From Dioscorea cayenensis subsp. rotundata (lineage: Eukaryota; Streptophyta; Magnoliopsida; Dioscoreales; Dioscoreaceae): 64,000 bases of DNA. Below are positions 36,030-47,199 of this stretch, piece after piece. The notes below the pieces were generated by a model that made no database searches, had not been told where the DNA came from, and was given only the letters and a program-made list of their open reading frames with translations. Within the stretch, counting starts at the first letter, position 1; every line of letters begins with the position of its first letter. The stretch spans positions 1,426,001 to 1,490,000 of the forward strand of contig NC_052489.1 of assembly GCF_009730915.1 (NCBI RefSeq). Reading direction: 5' to 3'. The translations under genes and the position numbers were made by a program.

Positions 36030-36119
36030 TTGCATCAGAGAGATTCCCAAAGACTAAAGTCATCATCCTCAAGTTATGAGGAATGCTGATGTCCCTGTCT
36101 TGTTTCTCATCACTTGCAA
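36030..36119 (-). ncRNA. C/D-box snoRNA candidate A2 (25S guide type)
   Basis: On the minus strand: stem TTGCA/TGCAA, box C GTGATGA (36113-36107), internal GATGATGA, box D CTGA (36038-36035). Before box D lies TTTGGGAATCTCT, and an internal segment reads AGACAGGGACA, the same two putative 25S rRNA guides as candidate A3. A tandem paralogue pair in one host transcript is normal for plant snoRNA clusters. Confidence 0.72.
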
Positions 36120-36398
36120 ATAATCCTCAACACAGTTTCATAAAACTACATACAAGCATTTAAGTGCAGATCAAACTTTGACAATCAAAAGGATTAATCA
36201 GGCATTAAAGATATAAACTTTGTAGCAAAAGAAGCATCTTTGATGAGAATACCACACCAAGATCAAATTTTTACCAGAGGAATGAACTTTGCAACAGAGG
36301 ATGGAACTTTCAAGCAACAAACTATAGGCATAAACAAAACCATTAAACCATTATGCAGGACAAGGAAATCAAAGGAAAAACATCAGAAATTGAGATGA

Positions 36399-36469
36399 AA
36401 TGCCTCAGATTAGATACTTTTCATGGTAATCAGATTACTCAAAGTATATTTAAACCCATCAACGGCATT
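36399..36469 (-). ncRNA. C/D-box snoRNA candidate A4 (orphan guide)
   Basis: On the minus strand: a 6-bp terminal stem AATGCC/GGCATT, box C-like TTGATGG, box D' CTGA, a C'-like ATGAAAA, and box D CTGA next to the closing stem; 71 nt. The block B copy (48054-48124) is identical. Guides before D' and D (ACTTTGAGTAAT, AGTATCTAAT) were not matched to any rRNA or snRNA sequence I know. Box C is not canonical. Confidence 0.5.
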
Positions 36470-36513
36470 ACGATGCTGAATTTATAAAATTGGAAACAAA
36501 TATGAGAGCTCAC

Positions 36514-36600
36514 CAGCGAGGAAAAGGTAGATGAAGAGAGGCGCTGCTGCGCTAGGGTTAGGGTTTTGCAAAGGGATAAGCGGTGCTTTCTATAGATAAG
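36514..36600 (-). ncRNA. First exon and telo-box of the snoRNA host transcript A
   Basis: The minus strand has AAACCCTAACCCT (36566-36553), a telo-box typical of 5' UTRs/promoters of ribosome-biogenesis genes. It is followed by a GC-richer leader and a donor CTG|GTGAGC (36514/36513). The four snoRNA candidates lie downstream in what would be introns. No open frame of note, so the host is probably non-coding. The transcription start is unknown. Confidence 0.5.
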
Positions 36601-36844
36601 AAGGTTCTGACTTCGCCGAACCCAACACTTCAACATGGTTGGATCGAGTCAGGTTCGTCGTTCTAAGAGAATTCAAGCTTGAGATTATTGATAATTGATG
36701 ATTAATTAAAATTAATAAAAATATTAATTATCAATGAAAATATTATAAAAATATGAAGTTAGGGACAATATGAAAATATATTTAAAATAAACCCAATAAT
36801 ATTTGGAAAAAAAAATGAGGGAGAAAAGCTTATCATATTTAATA

Positions 36845-37113
36845 CTCCCTCCGTTCTTTTTATCTGTCGACAGAATCTCATATACCAAGAAATTTGGTTA
36901 TTTCACATAATTTAATAAAAAATTAGTTATCTTTTCAAAATTACCCCCAATTTATATCTTCATATTTCTCTCTCATATTAAATTTCAAAGAGGGAATTGA
37001 ATAGAGTGTTAGGATAATTTTGGGAAAAAATAATAATAAATGCTTCTTGATATTCAAAAATAACCGATAAAAAGGAACATGGGTTTATGACAGATAAAAA
37101 AGAACGGAGGGAG
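36845..37113. mobile_element. Stowaway-type MITE (CTCCCTCCGTTC family), TA target duplication
   Basis: Terminal inverted repeats CTCCCTCCGTTCTTTTTATC (left) and its near-perfect complement at the right end, flanked by TA at 36843-36844 and 37114-37115. Length 269 bp, no ORF. The block B copy of this locus lacks it (empty site near 48907-48915), so the insertion postdates the duplication. Confidence 0.85.
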
Positions 37114-37325
37114 TAGATAACAAAATAAAATAATTAAATAAATAAATATATAGTCAAATACTTTTAAATAAGTAGATATTAAAGTGTGCATGCAGTTTAA
37201 TTTGTAATTTATTTAAATAATAATTTATTCTCAATACCGGTGATTTTAAAAACTTTTGATAAAGCTAAAATCACCATTTTCTGGGATTCAAAAATTCGAG
37301 CCTTTAGTAGTGGTGGTTTTTTTTT

Positions 37326-37761
37326 GGGATTTTTACTTGTATACCCCTGTAAAATCATGAATTTGCTTAAATAACCTTATAAAAATGATATTTGCTTGTA
37401 TACCCATACAAATCAATTATATTTGCTTATATGCCCCTATGGTTAAGTTGGCTCTTAATGGCGTTAAATCAATGGATGGAATAAGGGTAAATTACCAAAA
37501 TAGGTTTGCTTATATACCCCTCTAAATTTTTCTCATATGACTTAGGTTGAATGATGTTAAGGGTAATTGGGTAATTTTGTTAAGTTAGGTTAGGTGGGAA
37601 CTATGGTTAATTCCATAAACCCTAACGGTGGCTAATGGTAACTAATGGCAGGGATATATAAGTAAAAAAGTTAGTTTTATAGGGGTATGCTAGCAAATAG
37701 TATTTTATGGAGGTATTTAAGCAATTTCATAGTTTTGCAGGAGTATGCAAGCAATTTTCCC
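37326..37761. mobile_element. Foldback MITE, Mutator-like, about 90-bp terminal inverted repeats
   Basis: The left end (TTTACTTGTATACCCCTGTA...) matches the reverse complement of the right end (...TGCAGGAGTATGCAAGCAAT) over about 90 bp, with the motif GCTTAAATA shared in both arms. It sits between T-rich runs that hide any 9-bp target duplication. No coding sequence. Confidence 0.65.
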
Positions 37762-39171
37762 TTTTTTTTTTTATACATGTGAAAAACGCTTTTAGTGGCA
37801 TGCGAAGCGGTGAATGTTCGAATTTTTATTAGAGGTATGTGCAAGTTACCAACTAAACAAGTGCTTGTCTTTTTTTTAAAAAAAAAAATTTAGTTAAAGA
37901 GGTATGTGCAAGTTACCAACTTGAATCTATAACGGGAGACCCGTTATCATCAGTATGTCAACAAAACCCAAACTTGTTATACTTGAATGACTCACTTTTT
38001 CATAGTAGAGTTAATGTCGTTAGGTTACTGAACACTATGTTTTTAAATGTTTTTAATCATAAAGCAATTTATCAAGTATTTTAAAAAAATAAAAATATAT
38101 GATATTAATACCAAATATAAAGATTTTTATATATAAATGTGAACAAACAGAGTGTTATAAACCAATATAGGTGGAAGTTGAGCTCTAAAACATATGTGGC
38201 TTTACTATGCATGAATTGGGATTCAAGCATGCTTTCTCATGAGGGAAAATATCATTCTAAGGATACAATTCCAATAAATCAAACGGTAAATTTTTAAACA
38301 AAATTGTGACTTTGCTTATTTTACAAAATTATTAAGACTAAAACTTAAATGAAATCATTGTGTCATACCATATCTTATCACACTCCAATCACGGTTTGTC
38401 TTGACATATCAATTTTTATTTTTAAAAAAATGACGTATCAATTTTTCATATGTCACTTATGCCATATTATTAATTTATTTTATTTTATTTTTTTTTTTTA
38501 ATAAAATAGAAAAAAAAACATACAAAAACATTGATTTATTACCTTGCACAAAAAACTATGTACCAATATATTAAAAATTGATTACACAATTTTTTTCAAT
38601 TTAATTTTAAATTTTTTTAATCCTAATTTTATAATCTTTGAAAAAAAAAATCATTCCACACAATTCTTTTACTATTTGGGGGTTAGGGATAAAATTTGGA
38701 GTTAAGAATTTTCCGATTTTGGGTTTAAAATTTATTATTTATAATTTAAGATTTAAGAGTTTGGATTCAAGATCACGAGAAAAGAAAATTTTAACAAGTT
38801 GAAATAAACTTTAAAAATAAATAAAAAATAATGTCATGAGAAACGAGTGGGATGAGGTATATCATATGGTGCAAGGGTATTGTCATGTGATCCTTGCTTT
38901 TTTTCATCTTAATTATGTATATCATATCCTTATCCATACAAATGATATGAATTAAAGTTTATAGGTCCCGGGATACTGTGGCTTGAGTCATGCAACATGC
39001 ATTGCTCATATTTAAAAATGTTCTTGATGCTATGATGTTAAAAAGTTTCTCATTATAGGTGTAAGTTTGCAATATAATTCTTATATTGTTGGGTGAAAAC
39101 GTATAAGTGAGCTGTCATTATTTCATGTGAGCTCACCTCTGATTGTACACAAGCGGTTTGTCTTATTAAAT

Positions 39172-39222
<51 letters not shown>

Positions 39223-39854
39223 ACACAATAACATAAAAAAAAAAATTCCCCAAAAAAACTATTAGCTTACAACTGCGCATAATTCATCCTGCTTTTGTTC
39301 GTAGCCACTCTTTTTCAAACATTTTTATTAAAAGATTATTTTCTAATTATTATATAAGAACCATTCATTACCCCACCTTATAATTATATATTTTTATTTT
39401 CAATGTAATTATAACCAGAGAATTGCAACTTCTATTTTTCTACTCATCACGGGATTCCCACCCATTCCTTATAAATTAGTTTTGCTTTCCAAAGTAGTTG
39501 ATCATTTTAGTATAATTGAAAACATTCAAGTCGGTAAATAAAACTATTTTTAATTTAAAAAGGAACAAATATAGTTCATTGAAAAACTTCAAGTTTACAA
39601 GATGCTATTATCAATATATAACAAGTATTTTATTATTAATTTGTTAAAACATTAATAAACAAAAGAAAGTCATTTATTTGAAGATTTTGAAATTTTCGTA
39701 CAATTTTTTTTATAAATTTATGAAAACATTATCGTTTTTTAAAATTTAACGACTTCATCAATAAATTCATTATGTTTTAGAGATATTTGATATTTTATCA
39801 TTAGCCATATATCTTCTTGTATATATATATATATATATATATCTTCCTATATAT
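37762..39854. other. AT-rich spacer, diverged copy of CHX-flanking DNA
   Basis: No gene. Segments resemble parts of 50220-52360 (for example ATCTTATCACACTCCAATCA at 38380, and AACCAGAGAATTGCAA near 39413). A long (AT)n tract lies at 39174-39218. Confidence 0.5.
39174..39218. repeat. (AT)n microsatellite, about 22 units
   Basis: Directly visible dinucleotide run. Confidence 0.95.
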
Positions 39855-40409
39855 TGTTGATTGGCCCATACCATTTGTTGATTGGCACGCCAATTATGTT
39901 CTTCATCAACATGGAAGGGCAAGGATGTCATTTCTCCTTCTTTTGTTGTGACTGGTGGTAGGTGAAGAGAGTTAGTGGGGAATATTTTATTATTTGGGGT
40001 GAGTGCCACTCACCCCATCATTATGAGCCCTTGGATCAAAATGATCCCTAGCACTGGTTTGTTTGGTGAAGGGGTTATATAACCCCCACGACATTTGTTA
40101 AGACACACGAGTGAAAGTGAGGAAGTTAGAGAGAGAAGAAGGGTGAGAGGTGTGAGAAAAATAGTTTGAGAGTTAGCTCATTCTCCCTAGTATAGAGAAG
40201 ATACCTGGTTTTCTCCTTATTATTAGAGAGAGTTTGTAGCTTCTGAAATTTTCTCACTTAGTGAATTTCTTCTATCCTTGCCCGTGGTTTTTACCCTAAT
40301 TATTTAAGGGGTTTTCCACGTAATATCTTTTATGTCCTTTATTTTTCGAAGATTATTCTTATTTATTTTCGTCTGCAGATCTCTATATCCAGTCCTACAT
40401 TTCACAACA
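39855..40409 (+). mobile_element. Solo LTR, Ty1/copia-type
   Basis: A 555-bp element that starts TGTTG and ends CAACA and is flanked by a perfect 5-bp duplication TATAT (39850-39854 and 40410-40414). Its 3' portion has the CCCGTGGTTTTTACCC...GGGGTTTTCCACGTAA layout common in plant copia LTRs. A TATATAA lies inside. No internal element sequence remains, so it arose by LTR-LTR recombination. A perfect target duplication suggests moderate to young age. Confidence 0.85.
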
Positions 40410-41243
40410 TATATTATATAATTTGCCTTTATATCTCTAAAAAATTCCTTTATAGTTAATTAATAACACACTTATTTTGTACATAGTAAATCAGGGGATT
40501 AATGCTCATTTTAGATTTTCAAAAAGAATCTGGGCTTATATGACTAACCATATTATTCATATATTATATATAAATAATATTTAAAAGATATTATTTCATA
40601 TAATCTAATATTTTCGAACCATCATCTATATATTTGAGATAATATAAATTTAGAAAATGAAGATTAGTCTTTCTTTTCAAACCATTTAACATGTTTTAAA
40701 AGCAATAAATTATGACTAACCATAAGCACTGTATAAAACAATGACGAATAAAATTTCTATAATACCCTTATGATTGCAGCTAATTACTAGCATATCCTTG
40801 TAAAAGAATTACAATTGATGTTTGATTTTAAATAAAACTAATTTTGTTGCCTACTCGCCTCCGATGCTAAAACCATTATGTAATTAATTAAGTTTTATTT
40901 TATTAAAATAATTAGCTAAAATAATCCAAAACTCACTTGTGTTTTTCGAAGGGGTTGACCGTAAACAAATTTAGACCCATAAAAAATTTAATTTTTAAAA
41001 AAATAATTAAAAAACACATAATCAAGTAATCAACCAATGGTACTCCCACGTTGAGGGTAAGAACATCGCTTTCCATGCTCAGTAAATTACCAAACGCTAC
41101 TTCTCTAATATGCTTTACCTTGCTTATTCCTTGTATGCATGTAGTGTGTACATTAGAAGGATGTTTGGTTTGCAGTAATGTAGAAAAATTATCATGTATT
41201 ATGTGGTAATATAAAAATATTATCATATTTAGCATTGCACTTA

Positions 41244-41830
41244 GGGGTCGTTTGGTTCGTGGTAATGACATATTACTATTTAACAAGATTACTATAGTAA
41301 TATGAGTGGGAATGTTATATAGTTGGAAATATTGCGGTAATTTAATATAACCATGTTTGGTTGGGAACTCTTGTTATTGGGAATAGTTCATTACCGTGTT
41401 TGGTTGTCATGATAATCAATTTGTTAAAATATAAAAAGTTATAAGATTACCATGGTAATTCAAGATAGACACCAAATTTGGTGGTAATAGGATAACCACT
41501 TTCTTTGTAATATTTATAAGTTGGTAATGTGATATTACCATCCATATTACCACCGGTGCAATGCCAAACGTGGTAATATTTTCAGATTACCACGTAACAA
41601 GTGGTAATCTGAATGGTAATATCACATTTCCAACCTAAGAACATTATAAAAAAAATTAATAATCCTATTACCATCAAATTTGATGTCTATCTTAGATTAC
41701 ATGGTAATCGCATAATACGGTAATGAACTATTTCTAGTAATAAAAGTTCTCAATTAAACATAGTTATATCAAATTACAACAATATTTCTAATTATATAAT
41801 AATATGTTATCACCGCAAACCAAACTGCGA
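41244..41830. mobile_element. Foldback MITE, PIF/Harbinger (Tourist)-like
   Basis: The left end TTA|GGGGTCGTTTGGTTCG has the Tourist-type terminus. The rest of the element is one long imperfect inverted repeat centred near 41545: left-arm blocks such as GTGATATTACCATCC and ATAGTTCATTACCG recur reverse-complemented in the right arm. The right end (CCGCAAACCAAACTGCG) is less well preserved. A smaller related piece lies just before it (41159-41240). No ORF. Confidence 0.65.
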
Positions 41831-42179
41831 AAGAGCAATGCATGATTGAAGTGTGGGAGATGGTGTTTTCTTGTGTATATGCTTATGGTTTGATGGATGA
41901 CTGAGAAGGATCCTTGATATCAATTTGGGAATTTCTAACTTAAGGGGCATTATTAGTGCAAGTGTAATTTTATTAAACAAAAATATAGTTTCAGATTGAC
42001 CAAGGAAGAGATAGACCATGGATGCTACTTTTTATTTGACTTTTAATCAAAAGGTTGTACCAAAGCAATGATACACCAAGGTGATCTAAGATTCTAAATA
42101 CTGTTATATCATGTATATCCGGCATGGACCACTTTATAAAATATTACTAATATATCAGTTATAAGAGATTTACAGTTAT

Positions 42180-42626
42180 GAATATGAATTTAAAATTCAA
42201 ATTTTGTATAATCAAGCAAAAACACACTGATCAGATCTTTATGTTTCAGATTAATTTATGCACACATCTATAATTGAAGATACATTTGTTATATTTATTT
42301 TTAAAAAATTCTAGAAGCCCAAATTATTTTAAAAAATTAATTAATTTGATTGATTTATAAAAAAAATTAATCTAGTTTTCCAAACAATGCCAATGTTATT
42401 GCCAAATTAGAAGAAAACCCACAGGGGTATATCAGTAAAAAAGCCTAAAGGGGTTAGTGAAACCAGGAATCCTTTTCACGCGTTGGTCGTGATGACGATG
42501 AATAAGTAAAAAAATTTCTAAAAATTTACCCACTTTAACCAGCTCTTCACACTCTCTATATAAATGCATTGAAAGATTCTCTTTCGTTTTTTAGAGCTTT
42601 GATCGGAGATTCAGAGAGGAAGCGAG
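42180..42626. other. Promoter and 5' leader of the first CHX gene
   Basis: The last 250 bases resemble the corresponding region of the second CHX gene (GGGGTATATC motif at 42425 and 58790), so the proximal promoters share descent. CTCTCTATATAAATGC near 42553-42568 is a plausible TATA box. Confidence 0.5.
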
Positions 42627-45600
42627 ATGGCGAGCAATGGCACCGCCGCCTCGCCGCCTTGCCCTAAGACGCTGCCGGCGACGTCCAATGGGTCTTGGCA
42701 AGGCGATAACCCGTTGGATCACGCGCTGCCGCTGGCGATCCTCCAGATTTGTCTCGTGCTCGTCGTCACCAGATCCCTTGCCTTCTTGTTCCGCCCCATC
42801 CGGCAACCCCGCGTCATCGCCGAGATCATCGTCTGTCTTCTCTCCTATTCCTATTCCTCCTCCTCCTCCTCCTCCTCCGCCTTTGCCGTTAATTTTTCTT
42901 TGGTTTTTAGCACTGTTTTTCTATGATTTTGATATTGATTTTGGAGATTGCTGGGGTATAGGGTAATTGAATGGTGGCAAACACTAATTTTTCTTTGGTT
43001 TTAGCACTGTTTTTCTATGATTTTGATATTAATTTTGGAGATTCGTGGGGTATAGGGTAATTGAATGGTGGATAGTGTTTGCCTTTTGGGTTTTGATAGT
43101 GATTTCACTTGAAAAATAATGGATCCGAAGTTCTCTAACCAAAATAAAAATAAATAAATAAAGATTTCTTTGCATGTTTTTGTTTCGTTTTGGTTTCCGA
43201 TATTGTCGGGTAGTTGTGTCTTTTCAATTTTTGTTTTTTTTTATCTATGTGTTGTTTTATTTTATTGTATGATTTTCTATTTTAATATATTATGGTTTTT
43301 ATTTATATTTATCACAAAAAAATTATGGGAGATCCAGAGTTTACAAAATAAAATATGCGTTTTTGGAGTGATTTGTTGGAAAAAAAATCTAATCATTGGA
43401 AGAAAATGTCAAGGCAAGATGTACTTCTTCCCTGTTTATTTTTTGGTCCATTTAATTCAATTACTTTGTTTCTGTATTATTATTTATAATTTAATTTGTT
43501 TTTAAAAATTATTATTAATAATTTTATGTAGCATGAGGCATAATACGCAGTGGGCATCTTTTAGTGTCTATATATATATAGTATTTATAAACATTGAAAA
43601 CCACCTATTTAAGTAACATGAACTGCTTACACCAGTGAACGGATTTGGCCTTCTGCACTTTCATTTTTCATTTGCTAAAATATAGTTTTTCCTCTTCTCC
43701 TCTTCACTCAAATTTTTTAATAAATATAAATGATGTTTTTATACACACAAAATATATATAATACTCAGAAATAGTTCCTTGATCCATTTTTAGTTCGGGA
43801 TGATCTTTATTATTAATTGTCAGTATTTCCCGTTCCAGTTTACTTTTTCTACTCTATTGTTCTTGCACTTTTTTTTCATTTTTTACTCAGTTTTTGTGAG
43901 AGACTGTTGTTCCATTTTATAATGTTTTTGTTTCTTTTCTATTGTTTATTTCTTCCGCTATTTTTTTTAATAAAATAATAATTTATTCATTTTTATTTAA
44001 AAAAATTGTGCAGGGAGGTGTACTGCTGGGGCCGTCGGCGCTGGGGCGCAGCAAGACATTCCTGAACAACGTGTTCCCAAAGCAGAGCTTGACAGTGCTG
44101 GACACCCTCGCAAACATCGGCCTTCTCTTCTTCCTCTTCCTCATCGGCCTCGAGCTCGACCTCAAAGCCATCCGCCGCACTGGCAAGCCGGCACTCGCCA
44201 TCGCCGTCGCCGGCATCTCCTTCCCCTTCGCTCTCGGCGTTGGCACTTCCTTCATCTTCCACTCCACCGTTTCCAAAGATGCTCGCCAGATCCCCTTCCT
44301 CGTCTTCATGGGCGTTGCACTCTCCATCACCGCATTCGCAGTCCTCGCCCGCATCCTCGCCGAGCTCAAGCTCCTCACCACCGACATCGGCCGCATGGCC
44401 ATGTCCGCCGCCGCATTTAACGATGTCATTGCTTGGGTTCTCCTCGCTCTCGCCATTGCTCTCTCCGGCTCCGGCTCTCCTCTTGTTACTCTCTGGGTTC
44501 TTCTCTCTGGCATCGCCTTTCTCATCTTCTCCGTTGTAGCAATCCGGCCCGCTTTAGCTTGGATGGCAAAAGGCTCACAAGAAGGAGAACCCGTCAAAGA
44601 GTTATACATCTGCGCGACTCTCGCCACCGTCCTCGCCGCCGGATTCATCACCGACGCGATCGGCATCCACGCGCTCTTCGGCGCATTCGTCGTCGGCATC
44701 TACGTCCCCAAGGACGGGCCTTTTGGCCGTGTCATGATCGAAAAGATTGAGGATTTAGTTACCAGCCTTTTCCTCCCACTCTACTTCGTCTCCAGTGGAC
44801 TCAAAACCAACGTAGCCACCATCAGCAGTGGTCAGTCATGGGGTTTGGTTGTTCTTGTTATCACCACTGCATGCGTTGGTAAAATACTCGGCACCATCCT
44901 GGTCGCACTCCTTGTCAAGATTCCTTGCCGGGAGGCTGTGACACTGGGCTTTCTGATGAACACTAAAGGCCTCGTGGAACTCATCGTCCTCAACATCGGC
45001 AAAGACCGGAAAGTCTTGAACGATGAGACCTTCACCATTATGGTCTTAATGGCCCTCTTCACCACCTTCATCACCACTCCCATTGTCATGGCTATCTACA
45101 AACCAGCCCGCTCAGCAACTTCTTACAAACACCGGACTATCGAACGTAATGACACTCAGAGCGAGCTCCGTATGCTGGCTTGCTTCCGTGGCAACTCTAA
45201 CATATCAACGTTAGTGAACTTGATCGAGTCTTCTCGTGGCATTAGACGACATGGTCTCATTGTTTATGCTTTGCATCTCATGGAGTTCTCTGAGAGGTCC
45301 TCAGCCATATACACGGTGCACAGAACCAGACGCAATGGACTCCCTTTCTGGAACAAGACGGATAATTCCGGCAACAAAGACCATTACGTGGTCGCATTCG
45401 AAACGTTTGAGCGTCTGAGCCATGTCTCAGTACGTCCCATGACGTGCATCTCTGAGCTCCAAACCATGCATGAAGACATCCTCGCGAGCGCCCAGCAAAA
45501 GCGCGCGGCACTTATCGTGTTGCCTTTCCACAAAACCATGCAACCCGATGGCACATTCCAGTCATTCGGCCGCGCTTACCAGCAGATCAACCAACTCGTG

Positions 45601-46158
45601 CTCGAGCGAGCCCCGTGCTCAGTCGGCATTCTCATCGATCGTGGGTTCGGTGGCAGGGCGCAAATACTAGCAAGTGATGTGTCGTATGGGATCGGTGTCA
45701 TCTTCTTCGGCGGTGCTGATGATCGTGAAGCTCTCGCTTATGGTGCTAGTATGGCCGAGCATCCTGGCATTGCTTTGGTTGTCTTTAGGTTGAGTTTGTT
45801 ACACTCTCAAGTTAGCATCACTTTGGATGAAACAGACCGAGCTGCTGATGATGCTGCCATTGCTGCTGTAAGAGCATCTAATGAGTCCATTCGGTTTCAA
45901 GAGTCTGAGGTTCAGACACAGGCTGAGTTTGTAACGGCAATCAAGGATCTTGGTAAGTGTAATCTTGTGCTTGTTGGGAGGTCCACACCAACAATGGGTT
46001 CCAGGGCGAGTTTGGATTGTCCGGAGTTGGGTCCTGTGGGGAGTTACTTGGCTACAAATGAGTTTTCTAGCACAACTTCAGTGCTGGTATTGCAGCAGTA
46101 TGATACTGCAGACAATTGGGGAGCAGACTCAGCAGGCTCAGTCTACAGATTTGGCTGA
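42627..46158 (+). CDS. CHX18: Cation/H+ antiporter, CHX17-19 clade (CHX18-like), intact
   Basis: Exon 1 is 42627-42830 and exon 2 44014-46158, giving 782 residues. The N-terminus [22 protein letters not shown] with [17 protein letters not shown] matches plant CHX17-19. The Na_H_Exchanger domain (about residues 40-420, roughly 12 membrane segments) includes [63 protein letters not shown] and [14 protein letters not shown]. The C-terminal cytosolic half has the USP-like [39 protein letters not shown] and [12 protein letters not shown] motifs. CHX17-19 proteins act in prevacuolar/endomembrane K+ and pH balance. A second, tandem copy lies at 58980. A broken PNSL2 exon and snoRNA block follow directly. 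Confidence 0.95.
42891..43080 (+). repeat. 95-bp tandem duplication inside the CHX intron
   Basis: The segment starting AATTTTTCTTTGG at 42891 recurs at 42986 with very few changes, including GATATTGATTTTGGAGATT and GGGTATAGGGTAATTGAATG. Confidence 0.9.
43081..44013 (+). other. Rest of intron 1 of the first CHX gene
   Basis: T-rich intron ending TTGTGCAG at 44013. No nested feature recognised. Confidence 0.7.
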
Positions 46159-46300
46159 ATCGTCTGATACTCCTTGTTCTGCTCGTTCTGGATGATGAGC
46201 AGCAGTGTCGTTGCTTGTTCTCTCAATGACAACCAGTTTATTAGTACCCCTGTTTCTTTCATAATATTATTATATATATACATATACAAAGTTGATTTAA

Positions 46301-46457
46301 GTGAATGTCTTTTTAATTTTAATGAAATGAAATATAATGTATTGATATTGTCTTGCAGTTTGATCGTTTTGTACGAACTCCTGAAGTATATGAGCCTCGT
46401 CTCTGTTACGAGTAGACATTGAAATCTCTGGATGCACTCTGGTAGCTTTCTTGGACT
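46301..46457 (+). pseudogene. Duplicated last exon of PNSL2 with part of its intron
   Basis: Similarity to PNSL2 begins inside the intron (GTGAATG at 46301 versus 34629). It continues through TTGCAG and the exon 2 homologue from 46359 (FDRFVRTPEVYEPRLCYE). An in-frame stop and a later frame change show it is not functional. It lies 140 bases behind the CHX stop codon, on the same strand, with no other PNSL2 exon nearby. It marks the left edge of the duplicated block. Confidence 0.85.
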
Positions 46458-47117
46458 GTGGTTTGAAATCACTAGATTCGGGTGTTGATAGTAATAGTTT
46501 ACTGCGAATTAATATTGTTAATTGGCTTTTTCAAGTCCTCGTATAATTAATTGTATCCCTAAAAAAGAGACAATTGGTACACTTCTTTTTTGACACACCA
46601 ATTGATGCATTTATTCAACTTAGTAGGTTTGCTCATCTTATTTTTACTGTGATTTTACTGTTGCAAAACCACATATAACCAACAGCTTTATTAATCCTTT
46701 GACATGAAACTAAAAATTTAACCCAAATCAAACACAAAAGAAATTGAAGTGAGGAAGGAAGCTGATCAAATTGACCAGGCATAGAGAATGGAATAGGACT
46801 GCAAATAAGAAAGACCAAGCCTTCATCAACAACACTGGTTTTCTTAACATCAAATGGTCTTTGGAGCTCAATAAGAACATTAAGCTTCAATAAAGATCCA
46901 ACATTCAAGTAGCAGTTGTTTACAATTAATCATCAGGCTTGCAAATTCTAGAAAAACAACACATGAACATGAAAACAAGAAAGAAATTCAACAAATGAGA
47001 CACTTTTCTTGTACACTGTCAATATCATACCATAATTTCAATACCAAGTTAATGAAGAAATAAATATTGTAAACACAAACATAAAGTATAATGGAGTGCA
47101 ATGAATGTGAGATTGCA
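46458..47117 (-). other. Duplicated block B, 3' part
   Basis: Similar (roughly 85-90 % by eye) to 34790-35370. It carries the same minus-strand frame NVGSLLKLNVLIELQR at about 46908-46800. No gene assigned. Confidence 0.5.
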
Positions 47118-47199
47118 ATGCATCAGATAGATTTCCAAGACAAAGTCATCATCCTCAAGACCAGTGCAGTTGTTTCTGTCTATTTTACCACACTTGCAT
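47118..47199 (-). ncRNA. Degenerate C/D-box snoRNA copy B3
   Basis: Counterpart of A3 with the stem ATGCA/TGCAT and box D CTGA kept, but box C reads GTGTGGT instead of GTGATGA and the guide region has changes (TTGGAAATCTAT). It is probably no longer processed. Confidence 0.55.

Noticed and set aside
36553-36566. TTAGGG-like repeat taken for interstitial telomere
   Set aside because: Only one to two units in a 5' leader context; it is a telo-box, as at 48209-48221.
43983-44699. 238-residue open frame on the minus strand
   Set aside because: It is the complement of the GC-rich CHX exon, has biased composition and no family features.
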